A program made the translations under genes and the position numbers. The notes beneath the pieces are model-generated. The model worked only from the letters and a program-made list of their open reading frames with translations. It had not been told where the DNA came from and did not search any database. From contig CACYEJ010000361.1 in the NCBI GenBank assembly GCA_902773395.1, forward strand, positions 1-13,213: 13,213 nt of DNA. Reading direction: 5' to 3'. This document shows positions 1 through 6,133 of this stretch, one piece after another. Each line of letters begins with the position of its first letter. Positions within the stretch are counted from its first letter, which is position 1. The stretch comes from an uncultured Ruminococcus sp. Its GTDB lineage: Bacteria > Bacillota_A > Clostridia > Oscillospirales > Acutalibacteraceae.

Positions 1-217
1 ACGGAGTGAGTGATTTTTTATGGATTGCTTAAACTTACCGCTCTTAATATAAGTCTGATAAAAGCTAGTTGTTCATTTATTTAAAAGTTAGTTGACCTCT
101 CCTTAGGGACAAATTTTGACGCAGGCGGTAAAGTTACCTAAATCAAAAAAAGTAGGTGTGCGTATTTCCTGCGGGCGTTGCCCGCCGTTGCCGGTTGCCA
201 GGAAAATAAAAAAGCTA
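1..217. other. Upstream non-coding region with repeat copy
   Basis: No gene is supported here. Bases 1-104 are AT-rich and show no convincing promoter, hairpin or coding signal. Bases 105-205 hold a copy of the dispersed repeat module A, described in its own entry. The minus-strand frame running through 103-288 is a shadow of that repeat and has no family resemblance or ribosome binding site that I can see. Confidence 0.6.
105..205 (-). repeat. Dispersed intergenic repeat, module A, copy 1
   Basis: Read on the plus strand, this stretch matches the reverse complement of 11699-11808 through GGGACAAATTT, GACGCAGGCGGTAAAGT and GGTGTGCGT, at roughly four-fifths identity by eye. It also holds a perfect hairpin, GCGGGC-GTT-GCCCGC at 171-185, where the other copy has a different hairpin. 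The strand given is opposite to that of the copy near 11700. It ends only about a dozen bases before the -35 box of valS. Its function is unknown; it could be a MITE or REP-like element or a structured RNA. Confidence 0.75.
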
Positions 218-246
218 TTGACAAATTCTCGGTATAATGAGATAAT
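218..246 (+). promoter_or_regulatory. valS promoter, extended -10
   Basis: TTGACA at 218-223 is followed by a 17-base spacer and GATAAT at 241-246, preceded by TG at 238-239, which makes an extended -10. This predicts transcription starting near 253 and a leader of about 83 bases. A TATAAT at 233-238 is only 9 bases from the -35 and so is less likely to be the functional box. No T-box antiterminator sequence is visible in the leader. Confidence 0.7.
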
Positions 247-335
247 TAAATGTAAAGCTTTTTGAATTTTAAAAAGTATGTTTTCCAATTACACTATTTA
301 TTGTTAAAATATAAAGAAAGAAGTGGAATGTAACA

Positions 336-2954
336 ATGGCGAAAGAACTTGCAAAGGCTTATGAGCCGGCACAGTTTGAAAACAAAATATATGAGTTCTG
401 GATGAATAACGGCTTTTTTCATGCGGAGATTGACAAGGACAAAAAGCCCTATACAATTGTAATGCCCCCTCCGAATATTACCGGACAGCTTCACATGGGT
501 CATGCTCTTGACAATACTTTGCAGGATATCCTTATCAGATTTAAGAGAATGCAGGGATTTAGTGCTTTGTGGCTTCCCGGCACTGACCACGCTTCAATTG
601 CTACCGAAGCGAAAATTGTTGAGGCTATGCGTAAAGAGGGCTTGACAAAAGAGGATATCGGAAGAGAGAAATTCCTTGAACGTGCGTGGGCGTGGAAGGC
701 TGAGTACGGCGGACGTATAGTAAAGCAGCTTCGTAAAATCGGTTCGTCTGCCGACTGGGAGAGAGAACGCTTCACTATGGACGAGGGCTGCAATAAGGCG
801 GTTAAAGAGGTGTTTGTTCGCCTTTATGAGAAAGGTCTTATTTATAGAGGCGAGCGTATTATCAACTGGTGTCCTAAATGCTTGACGTCAATCTCCGATG
901 CCGAGGTTGAGTACGAGGAGCAGGCAGGTCATTTCTGGCACCTTAGATATCCGCTCAAAGAGGGCAGCGGATATATCAATCTTGCTACCACACGTCCCGA
1001 AACTCTTCTTGGCGATACCGCTGTTGCAGTTAATCCAAACGATGAAAGATATAAGGATATGGTCGGCAAGACGCTCATTCTTCCGATTGTTCACAGGGAA
1101 ATTCCTATCATTGCCGATGAGTACGTTGAAATGGATTTCGGTACGGGCGTTGTAAAAATTACTCCGGCTCATGACCCGAACGACTTTGAGGTAGGATTAA
1201 GACATAATCTTCCTATTATCAACGTTATGACCGACGATGCGAAAATCACCGAGGATTACCCGAAGTACGCCGGCATGGACAGATATGAGGCTAGAAAAGC
1301 TATTGTGAATGACCTTGAAGAAGAGGGTGCTCTCGTTAAGATTGAGGATTACTCCCATAATGTCGGCACTTGCTATCGCTGCTCGACTACCGTTGAGCCG
1401 AGAGTTTCAAAGCAGTGGTTTGTAAAAATGAAGCCGCTTGCAGGTCCGGCTATCAACGCCGTTAAGAATGATGATACTCAGTTTATTCCGCCGCATTTTG
1501 AGAAAACATATTTCCATTGGCTGGAGAATATTCGTGACTGGTGTATCTCCCGTCAGCTTTGGTGGGGTCATCAGATTCCGGCTTTCTACTGCGACGACTG
1601 CGGCGAGCTAACTGTTACAAAGGATAATGAGGCTTTTTGTCCTAAGTGCGGCAAGAAAATGCGTCAGGATCCCGATACTCTTGATACGTGGTTCTCGTCT
1701 GCTCTTTGGCCGTTCTCCACACTAGGCTGGCCGGAGAAAACTCCCGAAATGGAATATTTTTATCCTACAAGTGTTCTTGTTACTGGATATGATATTATTC
1801 CGTTTTGGGTTATGAGAATGATGTTCAGCGGCTTGGAGCATGTTGGTGAGGTTCCGTTTAATACTGTTCTTATTCACGGTCTTGTGCGTGATTCTCAGGG
1901 CAGAAAGATGAGTAAATCTCTCGGCAACGGTATTGATCCGCTGGAGGTTATTGATAAATTTGGTGCAGACGCTCTCAGACTTACCCTTGTTACAGGCAAT
2001 GCTCCGGGCAATGATATGCGTTACTCCGAGGAGAAAATGACCGCAAGCAGAAACTTCGCAAATAAGCTCTGGAATGCAAGTCGTTTTGTTCATATGAACA
2101 TTGACGACTACAACGTTGAGAATAAACTTCCGGAGGAGCTTGAGATTGAGGACAAGTGGATTATTTCCACGCTCAACTCAGTTGCTAAAGAGGTTGCTGA
2201 TAATCTCGATAAATTTGAGCTTGGCATTGCTGTTCAGAAGGTTTACGATTTTATCTGGGATTTCTATTGCGATTGGTACATTGAGCTTGCTAAGGCAAGA
2301 CTTCAAAGCGAAGGTCAGTCCGCACAGAATGCAAGACAGGTTCTCGTTTGGGTTCTTGAAAAGGCTCTCAGACTGCTGCACCCGTTTATGCCGTTTATCA
2401 CAGAGGAAATTTGGCAGACAATTCCACACAGCGGCGAAACTATTATGCTTACAAAATTCCCTGAGTATGACGAGAGTTTGAACTTCACAGAGGCAGGTTC
2501 TGAGATGACGAGAATTACCGATGCGATTAAGGCTATTAGAAACAGACGTGCGGAGATGAACGTGCCGCCGTCAAGGAATGCTAAGGTATACGTTGCATCT
2601 CAGTTTGAGGATACGTTCTTAAACGGTGCAAAGTTCATTGTAAAGCTGGCGTCAGCAAGCGAGGTTGAGGTTGGAGCAGCGTTTGATATTGAGGGTGCTG
2701 TTACAGTAGTCACAGCAGATGCAAAGATTTATATTCCTATGGCTGAGTTGGTTGACAAGCAGGCTGAGCTTAAACGTCTGAATAAGGAGCTGGAGGCTAC
2801 AAAGAAGCTGCTTGCACAGGACGAGGGTAAGCTTAATAATCCGGGATTTATGGGTAAAGCACCTGAGAAGGTTATTGAGAGAATCAGAATGCAGGCTGCA
2901 AAGGAGCAGGAAAAGATTGCAATGATTAATGCTGCTATTGAAGCTTTGCAGTAA
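336..2954 (+). CDS. valS: Valyl-tRNA synthetase
   Basis: This cytoplasmic class I aminoacyl-tRNA synthetase joins valine to tRNA-Val using ATP. At 872 residues it is normal length for bacterial ValRS. The HIGH-type signature is HMGH at residues 53-56, just after PPPNITG (44-50), and KMSKS is at 524-528. The editing (CP1) domain lies at roughly 180-350 and includes [14 protein letters not shown], which serves to remove mischarged threonine. A four-cysteine zinc knuckle is visible at C419, C422, C435 and C438. The last 65 or so residues are a charged helical region that fits the ValRS tRNA-binding coiled-coil arm. The ATG at 336 gives the expected N-terminus; the ribosome binding site is weak (GTGGA at 323-327). 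The gene stands alone with its own promoter and downstream hairpins. I see nothing broken in it. Confidence 0.97.
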   Translation: MAKELAKAYEPAQFENKIYEFWMNNGFFHAEIDKDKKPYTIVMPPPNITGQLHMGHALDNTLQDILIRFKRMQGFSALWLPGTDHASIATEAKIVEAMRKEGLTKEDIGREKFLERAWAWKAEYGGRIVKQLRKIGSSADWERERFTMDEGCNKAVKEVFVRLYEKGLIYRGERIINWCPKCLTSISDAEVEYEEQAGHFWHLRYPLKEGSGYINLATTRPETLLGDTAVAVNPNDERYKDMVGKTLILPIVHREIPIIADEYVEMDFGTGVVKITPAHDPNDFEVGLRHNLPIINVMTDDAKITEDYPKYAGMDRYEARKAIVNDLEEEGALVKIEDYSHNVGTCYRCSTTVEPRVSKQWFVKMKPLAGPAINAVKNDDTQFIPPHFEKTYFHWLENIRDWCISRQLWWGHQIPAFYCDDCGELTVTKDNEAFCPKCGKKMRQDPDTLDTWFSSALWPFSTLGWPEKTPEMEYFYPTSVLVTGYDIIPFWVMRMMFSGLEHVGEVPFNTVLIHGLVRDSQGRKMSKSLGNGIDPLEVIDKFGADALRLTLVTGNAPGNDMRYSEEKMTASRNFANKLWNASRFVHMNIDDYNVENKLPEELEIEDKWIISTLNSVAKEVADNLDKFELGIAVQKVYDFIWDFYCDWYIELAKARLQSEGQSAQNARQVLVWVLEKALRLLHPFMPFITEEIWQTIPHSGETIMLTKFPEYDESLNFTEAGSEMTRITDAIKAIRNRRAEMNVPPSRNAKVYVASQFEDTFLNGAKFIVKLASASEVEVGAAFDIEGAVTVVTADAKIYIPMAELVDKQAELKRLNKELEATKKLLAQDEGKLNNPGFMGKAPEKVIERIRMQAAKEQEKIAMINAAIEALQ

Positions 2955-3008
2955 AAAAGGATTATAATCAAAAACTACTATCTACACTTAGGAAACATAA
3001 AACAATAG

Positions 3009-3042
3009 GGGAGCGAATAATGCAAAAGTGCAGTTCGCTCCC
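3009..3042 (+). terminator. Hairpin after valS, possible terminator
   Basis: GGGAGCGAA (3009-3017) pairs with TTCGCTCCC (3034-3042), a perfect 9-base-pair stem with a 16-base loop, 54 bases after the valS stop. The following sequence is T-rich but interrupted, so termination here may be partial; a second hairpin follows about 50 bases later. Confidence 0.55.
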
Positions 3043-3095
3043 TAAGGTTTATCATTTATTTTTCTATAAGTTCATCATGATATATACTAAGCGAA

Positions 3096-3128
3096 AAGCC
3101 TCCCGACATATGTCAGAAGGCTTCTTTT
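3096..3128. terminator. Likely bidirectional terminator between valS and the minus-strand genes
   Basis: AAGCCT (3096-3101) pairs with AGGCTT (3118-3123), and GACAT-ATGTC (3105-3114) forms an inner stem. On the plus strand the hairpin is followed by CTTTT; on the minus strand the sequence reads AGGCTTTT. It sits between the end of valS and the convergent zinc-ribbon gene and could stop transcription from both sides. Bases 3129-3267 hold only a short inverted repeat (GAGCGA/TCGCTC near 3168-3184) that lacks a T-run. Confidence 0.6.
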
Positions 3129-3267
3129 AGCATAATAAAAATAAAAGCATAGTATCTATATTTTTCGAGCGAAACCATCGCTCTGCTCTGAATAAGACAA
3201 CAGGTGCAAACTGAGGTAAAATTGCCAAAGAATCAAAGCTTAGTCATATAAATATAAATTCTACGTA

Positions 3268-3549
3268 TTATTCCTGCTCTGCTTTCATTGCCGCAAAGCA
3301 TTCACTGCAATATACGTCACGATCCTCACGGGGCTTGAATGGTACTCTTGCTACGCCGCCGCATCTTGCACAAGTAGCTTCAAAATACTCACGCTCAGGC
3401 TTCGCTGCATTCTTGCGGGCTGCACGGCAATCTCTGCATCTCTGCGGCTCATTCTCGAATCCCTTTGATGCGTAAAACTCCTGCTCACCTGCTGTAAAAA
3501 CAAATTCTTTTCCACAATCCTTGCAAATCAGTGTCTTATCCTCGTACAT
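3268..3549 (-). CDS. Small zinc-ribbon protein of unknown function
   Basis: This 93-residue protein has eight cysteines in four CxxC pairs: C9/C12, C38/C41, C60/C63 and C81/C84. Four pairs could bind two zinc ions. The N-terminal half (LICKDCGKEFVFTAGEQEFY, then PQRCRDCR) matches a zinc-ribbon family widespread in clostridia whose role is not established. The second half repeats the pattern with VPFKPREDRDVYCSECF. There is no signal peptide or membrane segment, so it should be cytoplasmic. The ATG at 3549 follows an AGAGGT ribosome binding site at good spacing. It lies 83 bases after the sigma factor gene on the same strand with no clear terminator between, so the two may be cotranscribed, although an AT-rich stretch near 3590-3605 (TATAAT-like) could serve as a separate promoter. 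Nucleic-acid binding is possible but not shown. Confidence 0.88.
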   Translation of the reverse strand: MYEDKTLICKDCGKEFVFTAGEQEFYASKGFENEPQRCRDCRAARKNAAKPEREYFEATCARCGGVARVPFKPREDRDVYCSECFAAMKAEQE

Positions 3550-3632
3550 ATGGTTTACCTCTTTTCCTTTTCTGAACCAGTCAAAAAAATTATTATATAT
3601 ATACCCAAAATATCGCCTTAAAAAGCTTCTAT

Positions 3633-4250
3633 TTATAGGGGCATATTTGAAATGTTTTTTCTCAGCTTTCGGCGTATTCGCTGAATTGCGTTGTCTACTG
3701 CTTTTGCTGATATCGAAAGCTCGTTTGCTATATTGCTGTAGCTCTCACCGGCTAGGTATAAATCCAGCACACGGTTTTCTCTCTTAGATAAACATTCGGA
3801 AATGCTTTTCTTTAGAGAATTTAAGTTTTCCTTTCCAATAAAATTGTCCTCAGGATTTTCCGCTGCAACGTTCATGTTCTCTTCAACTGATGCGTCATAC
3901 AGCGAAACATAGTCGTTTAGTGCCTTGCTCTTGTTGTTGCCGGAGCGTCTGAGCAAAGTGATAATTCTGCGGTTAATACATAATCCGGCGTAAGTTTTGA
4001 AGCTTGCACCCTGATTGGCGTTGTAGGTTTTAACTGCACTTAAAAGTCCTAAAAGCCCCTCTTGCGTTAAATCGTCGGCTTCAAGTCCTGAGATTTTGTA
4101 CTTCGATGTGACCGAACGGATAAGCTTGGAGTACCTGTCGGTAAGCACAGTAAAAACTCCCTGATTACCACTGTTGTAAAGCTCCACCAGCCGGTTGTCC
4201 GAATAATTACAGGCACCGCACGCCCCACCCGGATAGACCGTTTCGGACAT
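3633..4250 (-). CDS. sigH: SigH-like RNA polymerase sigma factor
   Basis: This 205-residue sigma-70 family protein has region 2 at about residues 20-110 and region 4 at about 143-198. The core-binding stretch is DDLTQEGLLGLLSAV (59-73). The following part, SFKTYAGLCINRRIITLLRR and then LNDYVSLYD, closely resembles sporulation sigma-H (Spo0H) of Firmicutes rather than ECF factors, and the length fits SigH. The helix-turn-helix of region 4.2 is around YSNIANELSISAKAVDNAI (171-189). In SigH-bearing Firmicutes the factor drives stationary-phase, competence or early sporulation genes; whether this organism sporulates cannot be told from the window. A CxxC at C11-C14 lies in a short N-terminal extension, which is unusual. 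The ATG at 4250 has a strong AAAGAGGTGG ribosome binding site. The gene has a near-consensus promoter and a candidate operator upstream. It could be a SigH paralogue with a different role. Confidence 0.85.
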   Translation of the reverse strand: MSETVYPGGACGACNYSDNRLVELYNSGNQGVFTVLTDRYSKLIRSVTSKYKISGLEADDLTQEGLLGLLSAVKTYNANQGASFKTYAGLCINRRIITLLRRSGNNKSKALNDYVSLYDASVEENMNVAAENPEDNFIGKENLNSLKKSISECLSKRENRVLDLYLAGESYSNIANELSISAKAVDNAIQRIRRKLRKNISNMPL

Positions 4251-4363
4251 TCGACCACCTCTTTTTCGTAATAAAGCGTAAATAAAAATATGAATTATAA
4301 AGCTATTCCTAATAATAATGAAAAAAATTGTATTATAAAAAACAAATCCACTACATATCAGGA

Positions 4364-4389
4364 ATCATACTTTCCCTAATATGTATGAT
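4364..4389. promoter_or_regulatory. Candidate operator over the sigH-like promoter
   Basis: The inverted repeat ATCATAC (4364-4370) and GTATGAT (4383-4389) has a 12-base gap. It covers the -10 box and the predicted start site of the sigH-like gene. Because one arm lies in the promoter itself, it would act as DNA rather than as an RNA hairpin. The binding protein is unknown. Confidence 0.4.
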
Positions 4390-4413
4390 ACACCAATAAT
4401 CCAAACTTGTCAA
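4385..4413 (-). promoter_or_regulatory. Promoter of the sigH-like gene
   Basis: On the minus strand, TTGACA (complement of 4408-4413) is separated by 17 bases from TATCAT (complement of 4385-4390). Transcription would start near 4378, giving a leader of about 127 bases before the ATG at 4250. Immediately upstream of the -35 are four C residues and the palindrome TTTTCGAAAA (4418-4427). Confidence 0.65.
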
Positions 4414-4493
4414 GGGGTTTTCGAAAATTTATTTAAAAATTTTTTTAACGTTACATAAAATTTGTCGAATAATGATATATAATACAACTGCTG

Positions 4494-4551
4494 TCTGAAA
4501 ACTGGCAACACCAGACGAACCGGCAACGGCGGGCGTTGCCGGTTCAGATAA
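4494..4551 (+). repeat. Partial dispersed repeat, head of module A, with strong hairpin
   Basis: AAAACTGGCAAC-CCAGACGAA (4498-4519, one variable base) matches the head of the repeat at 11699-11719. Next to it is a perfect 12-base-pair hairpin, GAACCGGCAACG (4517-4528) with CGTTGCCGGTTC (4534-4545). The core ACCGGCAACGGCGGGC is also found, inverted, in the copy at 105-205. It lies about 60 bases after the stop of the minus-strand membrane gene at 4614. In that direction the last hairpin (CTGG/CCAG) is followed by TTTT, so it may double as a terminator. The rest of 4251-4613 is AT-rich promoter DNA with no gene. Confidence 0.65.
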
Positions 4552-4613
4552 TTTTAGTGCATCGCAATGAATGATATTAAAAAGAGAATGTTAGCTGTGA
4601 GTTTTATTTTCGA

Positions 4614-5159
4614 TCATGCAAATTGATTCATCAGCATAAAAAATCCGCACACAATAAAAAATATTCCCACAAATTTCATTACGTAAACACGTGACTTTTC
4701 TCTTTCAACCTCGTATATTTCTGTAGGCTCATCGGGGTCAATCAAGAGCTTTGTGTCAACGCCCTCTGAGGGTTTTTCGTCGTACTCTTCCTTTGACTGT
4801 ACTCTGTAGAGTATACCTTTAAATTTGTACTCATATGTTGCAAAGTAGGTTCTCCAGTCGCCGTTCTTGCCCTTATGGACAATTTCCTTTACCTCGGAAA
4901 CAATTGCCGACACCATTTCGGTTACGTTCTTTTTGTTAATTCTTTGTTGCTTTGGGTATCCTGCAATGCACCATAACCCAAAACCAAACATAAGGGCTGT
5001 TACAATCCAGACAATCATTTTTCTGTTGAGCTTTGACAGAACGTAGAAAATAATTATTACTGCCAGTAGGAGTGCTATTCCGGCGGCTATTTTCTCCTTG
5101 CTGGGTTTGATATTTGTAAGATTGCCGGTGTTAATGAGTTTGTTCGATTTTGTTTCCAT
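4614..5159 (-). CDS. DUF3592-like membrane protein (first of two)
   Basis: This 181-residue protein has two membrane segments near the N-terminus (about 24-42 and 48-66) and one at the C-terminus (about 160-178). Between them is a soluble domain (about 80-155) rich in beta structure: YEYKFKGILYRVQSKEEYD, then the LLIDPDEPTEIYE signature, which fits DUF3592, a family of unknown function. A longer frame reaches upstream to 5243, but the ATG at 5159 (residues METKSN) has a perfect AAGGAGG at 5168-5174, eight bases away, and is clearly the better start. The neighbour at 5544-5993 has the same domain, so the two look like diverged duplicates. I see no enzyme motif. Confidence 0.85.
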   Translation of the reverse strand: METKSNKLINTGNLTNIKPSKEKIAAGIALLLAVIIIFYVLSKLNRKMIVWIVTALMFGFGLWCIAGYPKQQRINKKNVTEMVSAIVSEVKEIVHKGKNGDWRTYFATYEYKFKGILYRVQSKEEYDEKPSEGVDTKLLIDPDEPTEIYEVEREKSRVYVMKFVGIFFIVCGFFMLMNQFA

Positions 5160-5247
5160 TAGAGTTACCTCCTTCACTGTACAAAGAGAGTGGAGTCTTA
5201 AAAATAAGTTTATGTTATACTCGAAAGCGTTAAGATTTAGCACTTAT

Positions 5248-5389
5248 CTTTCTAAGACAGGCAATTCGCAAGCTCTTGCCTGTTTTTGTTTGAACAGCAA
5301 GATTTTATTTTTGGGGATTGCTTTGATTTTTTATTATTTTAAAAGAAAGTTTTTTAGTTTCGCTGAGGGTAGTTTATTTTTCTACGCTG
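5248..5389 (-). repeat. Dispersed intergenic repeat, module B, copy 1
   Basis: This stretch matches the reverse complement of 11829-11968 over about 140 bases. Shared blocks include GGCAATTCGCAAGCTC, GCAAGATTTTATTTT, TTGCTTTGAT and TTTCGCTGAGGGTAGT. The copies differ by indels of 1, 2 and 3 bases, so the frame that crosses it is unlikely to be a real protein. On the plus strand AGGCAA/TTGCCT forms a hairpin followed by T-rich sequence. It sits between the two DUF3592 genes and is followed by a compound hairpin. Confidence 0.8.
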
Positions 5390-5421
5390 ATTTGTTTCGT
5401 CAGAGATGGGGCTCTGCATTA

Positions 5422-5474
5422 GGAACACCTGCCAATCAGTCTTCGCCTGGCGGCTTGACTTCTTGGGGTGTTCC
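5422..5474. repeat. Compound palindrome beside module B
   Basis: Successive arms nest inside one another: GGAACACC (5422-5429) with GGTGTTCC (5467-5474), CCAA (5432-5435) with TTGG (5463-5466), AGTC (5438-5441) with GACT (5457-5460), and GCC (5445-5447) with GGC (5452-5454). A smaller hairpin, CAGAG/CTCTG, precedes it at 5401-5416, and a run of T follows at 5489-5496. It resembles a REP-type palindrome or a structured RNA. The rest of 5160-5543 holds only the ribosome binding site of the gene at 5159 and AT-rich DNA. Confidence 0.6.
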
Positions 5475-5543
5475 GTCACCCGCAAACTTTTTTTTATATG
5501 TTAAATCTTTTAGATTTTGAGTATATTAAAATGCCGAATAACA

Positions 5544-5993
5544 TCACGGGGCTATATAATATCTTGGCTTTGGCTTTTTCACAAATAGGATAATTGTGAT
5601 TATCGTAAAGATTGAAGCCGGTACAGCCATGCAGTAGCCAACGATTCTTACAATTCTCTTTGTGAAGTTAATTCTTTTGGGGTCTGAAACCTTTTCCGGA
5701 TTGTCGGGGTCAACAAGCAGGTCAACCTGAGCGCCGATTTCGATTTTCTGGCTTGTGTAAAGGTGTGACTCCTTGCGGTAAGAATTTCCGTTGAGATAAT
5801 ATTCGTACACAGGAGCATACATATCCGAGTAATCATCTGAATCCTGAGATATAAGCACATCAACAATAGTTGCAGTTACAGGTTCTGTGCATGAAGACTG
5901 GTGATTGTCAATTACAGACGGAACAACGCTAATCAGCAGGACAGCCGCAAGAATAAACATTGTTGAGAACAGTGACATAATAAATTTAACCAT
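5544..5993 (-). CDS. DUF3592-like membrane protein (second of two)
   Basis: This 149-residue protein has an N-terminal membrane segment (about 6-28) and a C-terminal one (about 112-137) ending in a short basic tail (KKPKPR). The soluble part between, which contains YAPVYEYYLNGNSYRKES and then VDLLVDPDNPEKV, has the DUF3592 pattern and is recognisably like the neighbouring protein at 4614-5159. The ATG at 5993 follows AGGAAGG at a somewhat long spacing; a second ATG five codons later would also be possible. Function is unknown. No promoter is convincing in the very AT-rich 5994-6088. Confidence 0.82.
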   Translation of the reverse strand: MVKFIMSLFSTMFILAAVLLISVVPSVIDNHQSSCTEPVTATIVDVLISQDSDDYSDMYAPVYEYYLNGNSYRKESHLYTSQKIEIGAQVDLLVDPDNPEKVSDPKRINFTKRIVRIVGYCMAVPASIFTIITIILFVKKPKPRYYIAP

Positions 5994-6088
5994 ATTAAAT
6001 TATACCTTCCTATTTTTTATATTTTTATAATTTTACCAATAAATTATGAATAGGCTATGAATTTTAACAAATTTTATTAATTTTTTTC

Positions 6089-6122
6089 AAAAAAAATCCG
6101 TGACAGCCGAAAAAGTCACGGA
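6089..6122 (-). terminator. Intrinsic terminator of the two-component operon
   Basis: On the minus strand, TCCGTGAC pairs perfectly with GTCACGGA (arms at 6115-6122 and 6097-6104), with a 10-base loop and then eight T residues (complement of 6089-6096). It begins 12 bases after the histidine kinase stop codon, a textbook rho-independent terminator. Confidence 0.9.
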
Positions 6123-6133
6123 TAATAAAATTT

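Noticed and set aside
103..288. Minus-strand open frame of 61 codons
   Set aside because: It runs through repeat module A and the valS promoter, has no convincing ribosome binding site, and is not matched by a conserved frame in the other copy of A.
5098..5520. Plus-strand open frame of 140 codons across the repeat
   Set aside because: It crosses the start of the minus-strand membrane gene, module B and the palindrome. The other copy of B has 1-2 base indels that break the frame, so it is a shadow of a repeat.
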